From: Bacteroidales bacterium
Lineage (GTDB): Bacteria; Bacteroidota; Bacteroidia; Bacteroidales; P3
Direction: 5' to 3'
Assembly: GCA_017480785.1 (NCBI GenBank)
Contig: JAFURZ010000007.1
Span: 124,001 to 188,000, forward strand
Length of the DNA: 64,000 nt
Positions 7,570 through 16,001 of this stretch are shown here, piece after piece. The notes beneath the pieces are model-generated. The model saw only the letters and a list, made by a program, of their open reading frames with translations. It was not told the DNA's origin and did no database searches. The position numbers were made by a program, and so were the translations under genes. Position 1 is the stretch's first letter; each line of letters starts with the position of its first letter.

Positions 7570-7577
7570 TATCTTTG
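7570..7577 (+). promoter_or_regulatory. -7 box for the glsA-glsB-engB-dacB operon
   Basis: TATCTTTGCA at 7570 lies about 23 nt before the first ATG (7600). No clear -33 TTTG was found. Confidence 0.65.
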
Positions 7578-7599
7578 CAGTCGGAAAAACTGATGGACT

Positions 7600-8475
7600 A
7601 TGGATGCGAGAAGCGAAGCCATTGGCGAGAAATTCATTGATTTAGAGAAGATACTGGCCTCAAAGAAGGTAAAAGTCCCCCGATTGATTGTCAAGCTGGC
7701 AGAGCGCCTGCTGCACATTCCGGAGATTAACCAAGGCATATACTGCAACCGCGAGTACTTCGGGTTGGATTTCGTACACAAGTTCATGGAGGGCAACGAC
7801 CCGCAGGACTTGAACGTCACCGTGCGCAGCGTCGGCGAAGAGAATATCCCCACCGAGGGCTACCCCATGGTGGTGGGCAACCACCCGTTGGGCGGTCCCG
7901 ACGGGTTGGCGCTGATGGGTGCCGTGGGACGTGTACGCAAGGACATCCGCTTCCCCGTGAACGACTTCCTGCTCTACCTGCCGGGCCTGCGGGAGCTGTT
8001 CTACCCCATCGACAAAGTGAACAAGACCAAGGCGCTGGCAAGCCTGGAAGAGGCATTTGCCGGCGAGAACACGCTGCTCTACTTCCCGGCGGGGCTCTGT
8101 TCACGCCTGCAGCGCGTGGCGGCTCCGGGCAAAGGACGCGAAATAAAGGACCTCGAATGGAAGGCCACCTTTATCAAGAAAGCCGTGCGCTACAAGCGCG
8201 ATGTGGTGCCCGTGTACACCGATGCACGCAACCGCATGCGTTTCTATCGGCTTGCAAACCTACGCAAATGGCTGGGCATCAAATTCAATTTCGAGATGGC
8301 GCTGCTTCCCTCCGAGATGTATGCCCAACGAGGCAAGACATTCACCATCACCTTCGGACACGCCATCCCCTGGCAAACCTTCGACCAGCGCCACACCGCC
8401 GCCGAATGGGCCCAGCTGGTGAAGGAACACGTATATCAACTGAAAGACAACCCAGAAGCCGTTTTTGAAGCATGA
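7600..8475 (+). CDS. glsA: PlsC-like O-acyltransferase, probable glycine-lipid synthase GlsA
   Basis: A membrane-associated acyltransferase of the LPLAT/PlsC family, 291 residues. The acceptor motif is NHPLGGPDG near residue 93 (one residue longer than the canonical NHx4D), and FPAGLCSR corresponds to the FPEGTRSR block. In Bacteroides, GlsA O-acylates the N-acyl-glycine made by GlsB to give glycine lipids, and the two genes are adjacent. Here the next gene is a GlsB-like GNAT enzyme overlapping by 4 nt (ATGA), which supports this assignment over a generic lysophosphatidate acyltransferase. Confidence 0.75.
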   Translation: MDARSEAIGEKFIDLEKILASKKVKVPRLIVKLAERLLHIPEINQGIYCNREYFGLDFVHKFMEGNDPQDLNVTVRSVGEENIPTEGYPMVVGNHPLGGPDGLALMGAVGRVRKDIRFPVNDFLLYLPGLRELFYPIDKVNKTKALASLEEAFAGENTLLYFPAGLCSRLQRVAAPGKGREIKDLEWKATFIKKAVRYKRDVVPVYTDARNRMRFYRLANLRKWLGIKFNFEMALLPSEMYAQRGKTFTITFGHAIPWQTFDQRHTAAEWAQLVKEHVYQLKDNPEAVFEA

Positions 8476-9635
8476 CCGACTTAAGTTACATTGCCCCGCC
8501 CGTCGACAGGGAACTTATCAAGAAAGAGCTGAAGCAAAAACACTTCCTGCGCAAGACCAACCGCGGGAACAAAGAGATATACATCACCACGGCTCACCTC
8601 TCGCCCAACATCATGCGCGAGATAGGCCGCCTGCGCGAACTGAGCTTTGCCACCGACGGGGGCGGCACAGGCAAGGAAGTGGATATCGATGAATACGACA
8701 CCCTCCCCGACCCCTACTGCTGCAAGCAGCTCTTCGTGTGGAACACGGAGGACGAGGAAATCATGGGAGGCTACCGTTTCAACCACGGGAGCACCATGAT
8801 GGAACGACCCGACGGGAGCTTTATGACCCCCACGGCCGAGCACTACCAGTTCAGCCAGGAGTTCCTCGACAACTACCTGCCTTACACCGTCGAGCTCGGA
8901 CGCGCCTTCGTGCAACCAGCCTACCAGCCGAGCAACGACGTTCACAAAGGGCTCTATTCGCTCGACAACCTGTGGGACGGCATCGGCGCCTTGGTGCTGG
9001 AGATACCGGAGACACGCTATTTCCTGGGCAAAATCACCATCTACGACTCGATGGACAGCGAGGCACGCGACCTGATGCTATTCTTCTACAAGAAGTACTT
9101 CCCCGACCCCGACGGGCTGATGTGGCCGTTCCACCCCACTCGTATCCAGATGGACTACAACCACCTGGAGAAAATCTTCGTCGGGCGCAACTACAAGGAG
9201 GACTACCAGATACTGCTGCATGCCGTGCGGGAGCGCGGATGCACGGTGCCGCCTCTGGTGAACGCCTATATGAACCTCAGCAACACCATGCGCTACTTCG
9301 GCACCTGTCCCGACCACGGGCTGCCGGGCACCAACGGCATAGGCATCCTCATCACCCTCAAGGACATCAACGCCGACAAGCGCGTGCGCCACATCGAGAG
9401 CTACAAGGAAAAGAACTTCAAACTGGACCGCAAACGCCTGTTCCACGTCAACATGCGCCGTCTTCCCTGGTGGCACAAAAGCAGCGAGGAAGAGAACGCC
9501 GAACTGCGCGAGCTGAGCGCCCTGAAGAACCTGCAGCGCCAGCGCGAAGAGCTGCGCGAGAAGGCCCGCAAACTCAAGAAGGAGATAAAGAGCATCAAGA
9601 AGAACTCGTCGCCACGTCAACCTCGGGAACAATGA
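8472..9635 (+). CDS. glsB: GNAT/hemolysin-like N-acyltransferase, probable GlsB
   Basis: A 387-residue protein of the OlsB/hemolysin-type acyl-ACP N-acyltransferase group. In Bacteroides, GlsB attaches a 3-hydroxy fatty acid to glycine, the first step of glycine-lipid synthesis. Visible family segments are IGRLRELSFATDGGGTGKEVDIDEYD, FVWNTEDEEIMGGYRF, YTVELGRAFVQPAYQ and ALVLEIPETRYFLGKITIYD. Residues from about 335 to the end form a charged helix (RQREELREKARKLKKEIK), likely a coiled coil, ending in a basic tail. ATGA overlaps join it to glsA upstream and engB downstream. Confidence 0.75.
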   Translation: MTDLSYIAPPVDRELIKKELKQKHFLRKTNRGNKEIYITTAHLSPNIMREIGRLRELSFATDGGGTGKEVDIDEYDTLPDPYCCKQLFVWNTEDEEIMGGYRFNHGSTMMERPDGSFMTPTAEHYQFSQEFLDNYLPYTVELGRAFVQPAYQPSNDVHKGLYSLDNLWDGIGALVLEIPETRYFLGKITIYDSMDSEARDLMLFFYKKYFPDPDGLMWPFHPTRIQMDYNHLEKIFVGRNYKEDYQILLHAVRERGCTVPPLVNAYMNLSNTMRYFGTCPDHGLPGTNGIGILITLKDINADKRVRHIESYKEKNFKLDRKRLFHVNMRRLPWWHKSSEEENAELRELSALKNLQRQREELREKARKLKKEIKSIKKNSSPRQPREQ

Positions 9636-10234
9636 TTATCAAAAACGCCCAATTTGCCATCAGCAGCCCCAACTGGCGCAAATGCCCGCAGGACGGGCGT
9701 CCGGAGTACGCCTTCATCGGTCGCAGCAATGTGGGCAAATCGTCGCTTATCAACATGCTCACCGGCGTCAAAGGACTGGCCAAGACCAGTGGACGCCCCG
9801 GCAAGACGCAGCTGATTAATCACTTCCTCATCAACGAGGAATGGTATCTGGTCGACTTGCCGGGCTACGGCTATGCCCGCACCTCGAAGAGCGCCCGCGA
9901 GGGATTCAGCCAGATGATTCGCGACTACTTCCTGCACCGCGAGGCACTCATCAACACCTACGTACTCATCGACAGCCGCATCCCACCCCAGCGCATCGAC
10001 CTGGAATTCATCAATTTCCTTGGCCAGAACGGAGTGCCGCTGACCCTCGTCTATACCAAAATCGACAAGGAGAAGCAGCGCGAGGTGATGGGCAACGTCA
10101 AACTGATGAAGCAGGAACTGGGCAAGCTGTGGGAGGAGCTGCCGCCGATACTGCTCACCTCGTCGCTCACCGGCTATGGCCGCGACGCCTTGCTCGACCA
10201 AATCGACACCATCAACCAAAGCCTCGACCGATGA
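9632..10234 (+). CDS. engB: ribosome biogenesis GTPase EngB (YsxC/YihA)
   Basis: A 200-residue GTPase needed for 50S subunit maturation. The G motifs are clear: G1 GRSNVGKSSL (about 30-39), the SGRPGKTQ switch region, G3 DLPGYGYA, G4 YTKIDKEK (usually TKxD) and G5 SSLTGYG. The start is the ATG at 9632, overlapping the glsB stop by 4 nt; the long upstream open frame is out-of-frame glsB sequence. Its own stop overlaps the dacB ATG. Placement of a housekeeping GTPase between glycine-lipid and cell-wall genes implies co-expression. Confidence 0.95.
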   Translation: MIIKNAQFAISSPNWRKCPQDGRPEYAFIGRSNVGKSSLINMLTGVKGLAKTSGRPGKTQLINHFLINEEWYLVDLPGYGYARTSKSAREGFSQMIRDYFLHREALINTYVLIDSRIPPQRIDLEFINFLGQNGVPLTLVYTKIDKEKQREVMGNVKLMKQELGKLWEELPPILLTSSLTGYGRDALLDQIDTINQSLDR

Positions 10235-11679
10235 GACACCTGCCAGCAGCCCTCCTTCTCCTCTGCCTCCTTCCGCTCGCCGTCGGAGCCCAACCGACCG
10301 CCGAAGTGGACCGCATAGTGCGTCAGGTGGCACAGGAGACGGGCATGAAACATGCCACGCTGAGCGTGAGCATCTATAGCGCCAGCACCGGCCAACGGCT
10401 GTATGGCTACGACGACCAACGGTCGGTGACGCCCGCCTCGGTGGAGAAACTGCTCACCACCGGAGCAGGCTTCGCCCTGCTGGGGACCGACTTCCGGTTC
10501 ACCACCCGGCTGACCATGCGCGGCGAGGTGGACCGCGACGGGGTGCTGCACGGCGACCTCTACATCACCGGCGGCGGCGACCCGCTGCTGGGCTCCTACC
10601 GCTACCGCCAGACCACCCTCGACACCCTCTTCGCCCAGTGGACCTCGGCCCTGCGCAAACGCGGTGTGCGCCGCATCGACGGAGGCATCTGCTACCACAC
10701 CCGCATCTTCGACGACCAACGGCTGCACGACAGCTGGCAGTGGGGCGACGTGGGCAACTACTACGGGGCCGGCGTGAGCGGACTGAACTTCCACGAGAAC
10801 ATGTACTTCGTGCACTTCACCCCCGGGGCGCAGGTAGGCCGGGCGGCGACCGTGGCCCGCACAACCCCGAAAGCTCTCGAGCTGATGGAGACCTGCACCG
10901 TGACCACGGGGGCCGCCGGCTCGGGCGACAACGTCATCGTCTATGGGGCTCCCGACAGTCCCCAGAGGCTCTACACCGGCACCGTGCCGATGGGCAAGAA
11001 GGAATTCAGCGTGCGCGCCGCCTTGCCAAACCCCGCCCGCACCTGTGCCGACCTCTTTGCTTCCTACCTTCGCACCCGCGGCATCAGCGTCAGCCTGGGC
11101 GCTCGCGAAATAAGCGCCATGCCCGACAGCCTGCGCGCCGTCATGGACTTCAACAGCATCCCCTACGCCACCCTTGCACAGTACACCAACCGCACCTCGA
11201 ACAACATCTATGCCGAGAGCATCTTCAAGTACCTCGGCTACAAGCAATACCACCTGGGAACCTTCGACAACGGTGCCAAAGCGGTGATGGACTACCTGAC
11301 CGGCAAAGGGCTGTCCACCGACGGCATCCGCATTGCCGACGGAAGCGGGCTCTCGCGCCTGAACCGCGTGACGACCGACTTCCTATGCCGCTACCTGACG
11401 GCCGTCAGCAAGGAGCCTTTCTTCGAGAGCTTCCTGGCCACCCTCGCTCAAGCAGGCGAGAACGGCACCGCCAGGAACCTGCTGCCGGCATTGCCCGCCG
11501 GGGTCGCCGTCTATGTCAAGTCGGGCACTATGGACGGCGTGAAGGCCTACGCCGGATACATCGTCACCGGCGGCGAGACGCTCACCTTCGCCATCGTCAG
11601 CAACGGGCACTCGTGCAGCGGCCAGGAGGCCTCCACCCTGCTGACCCGCATCCTGCAGGCCATCGTCTCCAACTATTAG
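10231..11679 (+). CDS. dacB: D-alanyl-D-alanine carboxypeptidase/endopeptidase (PBP4, DacB)
   Basis: A family S13 penicillin-binding protein that trims or cleaves peptidoglycan cross-links in the periplasm. It has 482 residues, with a signal peptide (MRHLPAALLLLCLLPLAVGAQ). Active-site motifs are in order: SVEK (SxxK, in TPASVEKLLTT, about residue 70), SNN (SxN, in NRTSNNIYAES, about 325) and KSG (KTG equivalent, in VYVKSGTMDGVKAYAGY, about 430). The start at 10231 overlaps the engB stop (ATGA). It is the last gene of the glsA operon, followed by a GTTCTTTTAC-type repeat and a bidirectional hairpin. Confidence 0.92.
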   Translation: MRHLPAALLLLCLLPLAVGAQPTAEVDRIVRQVAQETGMKHATLSVSIYSASTGQRLYGYDDQRSVTPASVEKLLTTGAGFALLGTDFRFTTRLTMRGEVDRDGVLHGDLYITGGGDPLLGSYRYRQTTLDTLFAQWTSALRKRGVRRIDGGICYHTRIFDDQRLHDSWQWGDVGNYYGAGVSGLNFHENMYFVHFTPGAQVGRAATVARTTPKALELMETCTVTTGAAGSGDNVIVYGAPDSPQRLYTGTVPMGKKEFSVRAALPNPARTCADLFASYLRTRGISVSLGAREISAMPDSLRAVMDFNSIPYATLAQYTNRTSNNIYAESIFKYLGYKQYHLGTFDNGAKAVMDYLTGKGLSTDGIRIADGSGLSRLNRVTTDFLCRYLTAVSKEPFFESFLATLAQAGENGTARNLLPALPAGVAVYVKSGTMDGVKAYAGYIVTGGETLTFAIVSNGHSCSGQEASTLLTRILQAIVSNY

Positions 11680-11728
11680 CCCCTCGCCAACCATCCATAT
11701 CCCACTCATATACAAACAATTCACCTCC

Positions 11729-11785
11729 TGTTCTTTTAGAAAAGTAAAAGAACAGTAAAAGAACAGCAGAAAAACAGGGGGATAA
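11729..11785. terminator. 3'-end inverted repeat of the GTTCTTTTAC family, copy 2
   Basis: GTTCTTTTAGAAAAGTAAAAGAACAG and a second TAAAAGAACAGCAG, with hairpin potential, lie 50 nt after the dacB stop. They share sequence with 3836-3893 and 34119-34176. Confidence 0.5.
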
Positions 11786-11811
11786 AACCCGACCGCTTCT
11801 GGCCTATGATT

Positions 11812-11854
11812 AAAGGTTATAGGGCTGTGCATCAACGCCAACCCTATAACCTTT
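11812..11854. terminator. bidirectional terminator between dacB and mreB
   Basis: A perfect 13-bp stem, AAAGGTTATAGGG (11812-11824) and CCCTATAACCTTT (11842-11854), with a 17-nt loop, between convergent genes. Confidence 0.7.
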
Positions 11855-11877
11855 TACCTTTCAACCCTCGACTTCCC

Positions 11878-12900
11878 CTAGCGAATGAGGAAGGAGAACT
11901 TGTTGAAGTTCTTCAGGGCGATGCCCGTGCCGCGGGCCACGGCGCGCAGGGGGTCGTCGGCAATGTGCACCTGCAGCTTGGTCTTGCTGCTAACACGCTG
12001 GTCCAGGCCGCGAAGCAATGCGCCGCCGCCGGCCAGATAGATGCCGGTCTTGTAGATATCGGCGGCCAGTTCGGGAGGCGTGGCGGCCAGGGTGTCGAGG
12101 ATGGCCTGCTCGATGCTGGCGATACTCTTGTCGAGAGCATGGGCAATCTCCTTGTAGTTGACGCTTATCTCCTTGGGCAGACCGGTGAGCAGGTCGCGGC
12201 CCGTGGTGCGGTAGTCCTCGGGCGGGTCGGCCAGTTCGCTCACGGCGGCACCCACGTGAATCTTCACCTGCTCGGCAGTGCGCACACCGATAATCATGTT
12301 GTGCTGGCGCTTCATGTAGTCCACCACATTGTCGTTGAACACGTCGCCGGCGATGCGGATGGAGTTGTTGCACACGATACCGCCCAGCGAGATGACGGCT
12401 ATCTCGGCCGTACCGCCTCCGATGTCGACCACCATGTGGCCCTCGGGCTGCAGCACGTCGATGCCGATACCGATGGCGGCGGCCATGGGCTCGTGAATCA
12501 TGCGTATCTCCTTGGCCCCGGCCTGTTCGGCGCTTTCGCGCACGGCACGCTCCTCCACGTTGGTGATGCCGCTGGGGATGCAGATGACCATGCGCAGCGA
12601 CGGCGGCAGGAACGAGCGGTTGACGCTGGTCATGCCGATGAGCTCGCGGATGAGGTGCTGCGCCATCTCGAAGTCGGCGATGACGCCACCGCGCAGCGGG
12701 CGGATGGTCTCCACGTTGCGGTCGGTCTTGCCGTCCATCAGCTGGGCCTTCTTGCCCACAGCAATAATCTTGTTGTTGTTGCGGTCGTAGGCAACAATGG
12801 AAGGCTCGTCGATGACGACCTGGTCGTTATATATGACAATGGAGTTAGCGGTGCCGAGGTCCATTGCCACCTCGCGGTTGAAGAATGATAAGAGTCCCAT
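11878..12900 (-). CDS. mreB: rod shape-determining protein MreB
   Basis: An actin-like ATPase that guides lateral wall synthesis. The 340 residues begin MGLLSFFNREVAMDLGTANS, with phosphate-1 motif DLGTANSIVI, the phosphate-2 region MVVDIGGGTAEIAVIS and the adenosine motif IYLAGGGALLRG. It lies 5 nt after purH, as in many Bacteroidota. Unusually, mreC, mreD, the PBP2 gene and rodA do not follow; the neighbouring gene is convergent dacB, so the elongasome operon is split here. Confidence 0.95.
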   Translation of the reverse strand: MGLLSFFNREVAMDLGTANSIVIYNDQVVIDEPSIVAYDRNNNKIIAVGKKAQLMDGKTDRNVETIRPLRGGVIADFEMAQHLIRELIGMTSVNRSFLPPSLRMVICIPSGITNVEERAVRESAEQAGAKEIRMIHEPMAAAIGIGIDVLQPEGHMVVDIGGGTAEIAVISLGGIVCNNSIRIAGDVFNDNVVDYMKRQHNMIIGVRTAEQVKIHVGAAVSELADPPEDYRTTGRDLLTGLPKEISVNYKEIAHALDKSIASIEQAILDTLAATPPELAADIYKTGIYLAGGGALLRGLDQRVSSKTKLQVHIADDPLRAVARGTGIALKNFNKFSFLIR

Positions 12901-12905
12901 ATTGC

Positions 12906-14396
12906 TTAGTGTTTAAAATGACGTTTCCCCGTGATGGCCATACCCATGTGGTGCTGTTCGCAGTAGTCGATGCTGTCCTGGTCGTGGATGGAGCCACCCG
13001 GATGGGCCACGGCCACGATGCCGGCCTCGTGGGCTATCTCCACGCAGTCGGGGAAGGGGAAGAAAGCGTCGCTGGCCATGACGGCACCGTTGAGGTCGAA
13101 GCCGAAGCTCTTGGCCTTGGCAATGGCTTGGCGCAGGGCGTCCACACGGCTGGTCTGGCCCGTGCCGCTGGCGTAGAGCTGACGGTCCTTGGCCAGCACG
13201 ATGGCGTTGCTCTTGGTGTGTTTCACCAGTATGGTGGCGAAGGCCAGGTCCTCGGCCTGCGAGGGGGTGATGGGTGTCGAGGTGACGCTCTTCTGCATCT
13301 CCTCGGCCGTGGGCACCACTGTGTCGCGGTCCTGCACCAGCACGCCGTTGAGAACGGTACGCATCATCGGGTCAGCCATCTTGAAGGCCTTGCGCCGCAG
13401 GATGATACGGTTCTTCTTGCCACGCAGCACCTCGAGGGCGTCGGCGTCGTAATCGGGGGCTATGCAGACCTCGAAGAATATCTTGTGCATCTCGTCGGCC
13501 ACCTCCTTGGTCACCTTCTGGTTGGTGATGAGCACCCCGCCGAAGGCACTGACCGGGTCGCCGGCCAGGGCGTCCTTCCAGGCCTCGAGCAGCGTGGGCC
13601 GTATGGCGGTGCCGCAGGCGTTGTTATGCTTGAGGATGGCGAAAGCCGTCTGGCCGTGGAAGTCGTCGATGAGGGCGCAGGCGGCGTCGATGTCGCCCAG
13701 GTTGTTGTAGCTGATTTCCTTGCCGTTCAGCTTGTCGAAGCAGCCCTCCAGGTCACCATAGAAGACACCCTTCTGGTGAGGGTTCTCGCCATAGCGCAGC
13801 GAGTAGGTGCCGTTGAAGTGGTTGTAGATAGCCGTGTCGTAGTGGCTACTCACCTTGAAGGCGTAGGAGGCGAAGCGACGGCGCTGCTCCAGGGTGGTGC
13901 TGCCGTCCTGGGCACGGTAGAGGTCGAGGAACTCACGGTAGTAGTCGACGGCGGGCACGATGACCACGTCGTTATAGTTCTTGGCGGCGCCACGGATGAG
14001 GCTGATGCCGCCGATGTCTATCTTCTCGATGATGTCTTCCTCCGACGCGCCGCTGGCCACGGTCTGCTCGAAGGGATAGAGGTCGACGATGACCAGGTCT
14101 ATCTCCGGTATCTCGTACTGCGCCAGCTGGGCCTTGTCGCCCTCGTTTTCGCGGCGGGCCAGTATGCCGCCAAACACCTTGGGGTGCAGTGTCTTCACGC
14201 GGCCGCCAAGGATAGAGGGATAGCCCGTGAGGCTCTCCACCGCCACAGGCTTGATGCCGAGGCCTTCGATGAACTTCTGTGTGCCGCCCGTCGAGTAGAT
14301 GGTGACCCCCTGGGCGTCGAGGGCGCGAACGATGTCCTCCAGGCCGTCCTTATAGAAGACCGACACGAGGGCTGATTTTATCTTTTTGGATTCCAT
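12906..14396 (-). CDS. purH: bifunctional AICAR formyltransferase / IMP cyclohydrolase
   Basis: Catalyses the last two steps of IMP synthesis. The 496 residues are only slightly shorter than the usual 505-530. The N-terminal cyclohydrolase part has ALVSVFYKDG, IYSTGGTQKFIE and GRVKTLHPKVFGGILARR. The C-terminal transformylase part has LRYGENPHQKG, ILKHNNACGTA and DAFFPFPDCVE near the end. It is transcribed toward mreB with a 5-nt gap, and its own promoter is visible upstream. Confidence 0.96.
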   Translation of the reverse strand: MESKKIKSALVSVFYKDGLEDIVRALDAQGVTIYSTGGTQKFIEGLGIKPVAVESLTGYPSILGGRVKTLHPKVFGGILARRENEGDKAQLAQYEIPEIDLVIVDLYPFEQTVASGASEEDIIEKIDIGGISLIRGAAKNYNDVVIVPAVDYYREFLDLYRAQDGSTTLEQRRRFASYAFKVSSHYDTAIYNHFNGTYSLRYGENPHQKGVFYGDLEGCFDKLNGKEISYNNLGDIDAACALIDDFHGQTAFAILKHNNACGTAIRPTLLEAWKDALAGDPVSAFGGVLITNQKVTKEVADEMHKIFFEVCIAPDYDADALEVLRGKKNRIILRRKAFKMADPMMRTVLNGVLVQDRDTVVPTAEEMQKSVTSTPITPSQAEDLAFATILVKHTKSNAIVLAKDRQLYASGTGQTSRVDALRQAIAKAKSFGFDLNGAVMASDAFFPFPDCVEIAHEAGIVAVAHPGGSIHDQDSIDYCEQHHMGMAITGKRHFKH

Positions 14397-14471
14397 TTGT
14401 TATATTATATATGCTTCAATCATTTGGCATCTTGTCGATTGTGCACCGTATGCCACCCGATGCACAGGATG

Positions 14472-14503
14472 CAAATATACACCTTTTTTGCTTTCGCGGC
14501 AAA
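14472..14503 (-). promoter_or_regulatory. promoter for purH-mreB
   Basis: On the minus strand, TTTG (14503-14500), 20 nt, TATATTTG (14479-14472), about 75 nt before the purH ATG. The sequence near the -33 also forms a small hairpin (AAAGTTT/AAACTTT, 14508-14524) that may end pfkA transcription. Confidence 0.75.
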
Positions 14504-14526
14504 TAAAGTTTAATAAAACTTTACGG

Positions 14527-15627
14527 TCAGTCGCCGAACTCGATGCCGACGCCCTTGGCGGTGTGCACAAGACGGCTGTCGGGAGCCACTAGATTCTGCT
14601 CGCGCACAGCCTCCTCGAGGCTCACCCCGACGATGTCGGGATGATGGTAGGCCACCATCTGGCCGAAGCGGCCCTCCATGACAAACTCCATGGCACGCAC
14701 GCCGAACTCGGTGGCCAGCACGCGGTCGAAGGCAATCGGGGTGCCGCCGCGCTGCAGGTGGCCGAGGATGGTGTAGCGTATGTCGTGCTCCACACCCGCG
14801 GCCTTCAAGTCGGCTGCCAGCTGCTCGCCCACGCCGCCCAACTTCACATGTTGGTAACCCACTTCACCTGTCTCGGTACCGGTCACGCTGCCGCCTTTCG
14901 GCATCGCCCCTTCGGCCACCACGATGATGCAGTAGCCGTGACGCTTGTTGTAGCGCTGCTCGACTTTGGCCTTGACCTTCTGTATGTCGTAAGGTATCTC
15001 GGGGATGAGGCACACGTCGGCCCCGCCGGCGATGGCGCTGTGGAGGGCTATCCAACCCGCGTCGCGCCCCATCACCTCGAGGATGAACACGCGGTTGTGC
15101 GAGGCCGCCGTGGTCACCAGCTTGTCGATGGCGTCGGTGCATATCTGCACGGCCGTCTGGAAGCCGAAGGTGTAGTCGGTCATCGACAGGTCGTTGTCGA
15201 TGGTCTTGGGCACCCCGACGATATTGAGACCCTTCTTGGCAAGCCCCAGGGAGATGCGCTGGCTGCCGTCGCCACCGATGTTGATTACCGCATCGACACC
15301 CATATACTGCAGCTTGCGCAGCATCTCGTCCGAGCGGTCCACCGTGGTCCACGTGCCGTCCGACTGCTTCACCGGCCAGGCAAAGGGGCCACCCTTGTTG
15401 GTGGTACCCAGTATGGTGCCGCCTTGAATTTGAAGACCTTCGACCGTCTTCTCCGTAAGTTCCACAATCTCGGTGGGCTCATGCAACACACCGTTGAACG
15501 ACTCGACGCATCCGATGACCTCCCAGTCCGGTGTCTGCGCGGCACGCTTCACGATGCCGCGAATCACCGCATTGAGGCCCGGACAGTCGCCTCCGCCGGT
15601 CAATACCATCACTCTTTTCAGTGCCAT
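14527..15627 (-). CDS. pfkA: 6-phosphofructokinase
   Basis: Phosphorylates fructose-6-phosphate in glycolysis. The 366 residues start MALKRVMVLTGGGDCPGLNA. Catalytic TIDND (D144) and substrate motifs MGRDAGW and HLQRGGTP are present. The two residues that track phosphoryl-donor choice are mixed: GGDGS (Gly121, equivalent to E. coli Gly104, ATP type) and PKTIDND (Lys141, equivalent to position 124, which is Gly in ATP-PFK and Lys in PPi-PFK). Such Gly/Lys enzymes are known in the group III PFK lineage. The ATP versus PPi preference is therefore inferred, not certain. Confidence 0.92.
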   Translation of the reverse strand: MALKRVMVLTGGGDCPGLNAVIRGIVKRAAQTPDWEVIGCVESFNGVLHEPTEIVELTEKTVEGLQIQGGTILGTTNKGGPFAWPVKQSDGTWTTVDRSDEMLRKLQYMGVDAVINIGGDGSQRISLGLAKKGLNIVGVPKTIDNDLSMTDYTFGFQTAVQICTDAIDKLVTTAASHNRVFILEVMGRDAGWIALHSAIAGGADVCLIPEIPYDIQKVKAKVEQRYNKRHGYCIIVVAEGAMPKGGSVTGTETGEVGYQHVKLGGVGEQLAADLKAAGVEHDIRYTILGHLQRGGTPIAFDRVLATEFGVRAMEFVMEGRFGQMVAYHHPDIVGVSLEEAVREQNLVAPDSRLVHTAKGVGIEFGD

Positions 15628-15688
15628 TATTCTTTCTTTTTCTGGTTTTCAACTATTTGCATTCACGCCACCCCTCGGCAGCGCACCA

Positions 15689-15696
15689 CAAAGATA
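15689..15696 (-). promoter_or_regulatory. -7 box for pfkA
   Basis: CAAAGATA on the plus strand reads TATCTTTG on the minus strand, about 62 nt before the pfkA ATG. Confidence 0.65.
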
Positions 15697-15770
15697 CGAA
15701 ATAATCCGCACATGCCGCCACAGATTCCGAAAAATATTTTCCCCTCTCCATCGGCCATCACCATCCCACT

Positions 15771-15881
15771 TCCTCCGCCATTTTAACGGTAGTATTACGC
15801 TAGTATTACGGTAGTATTACGCTTTAAAAGCGTAATACTACCGTAATACTAGCGTAATACTACCGTTAAAATGGTAGAGGA
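15771..15881. repeat. TAGTATTACG palindrome, copy A
   Basis: A perfect 45-bp inverted repeat: left arm 15781-15825, one spacer base, right arm 15827-15871. It extends outward with two mismatches through TCCTCCGCCA / TGGTAGAGGA. Each arm holds three tandem 11-bp units with core TAGTATTACG. It lies in the 435-bp gap between divergent pfkA and the decarboxylase gene. Apart from this element, the two promoters and a small 5' UTR hairpin, I see nothing else in the gap. Confidence 0.9.
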
Positions 15882-15968
15882 TGTCGGGAGCCGGTCGGGA
15901 GAATTCCGGAGGCGGCCGAGGGGCGCTCCGGGACAAAACCGCATCAAAATCCAAAAAATTCAATATTT

Positions 15969-16001
15969 TTTGCCGATGTAATCAAATTAGTTGTATATTT
16001 G
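15969..16001 (+). promoter_or_regulatory. promoter for the PLP decarboxylase
   Basis: TTTG at 15969-15972, 21-nt spacer, TATATTTG at 15994-16001. The leader that follows contains a hairpin (CAATCCG / CGGATTG, about 16009-16029). Confidence 0.75.

Noticed and set aside
12885-14375. 496-codon plus-strand frame opposite purH
   Set aside because: Shadow of purH; the protein is compositionally biased with no family motif.
15781-15871. CRISPR-like array
   Set aside because: The units are tandem and palindromic with no unique spacers and no cas genes in the window.
15781-15871. Intrinsic transcription terminator
   Set aside because: All three copies lie upstream of divergent genes, where no transcript should end, and the T-runs are short.
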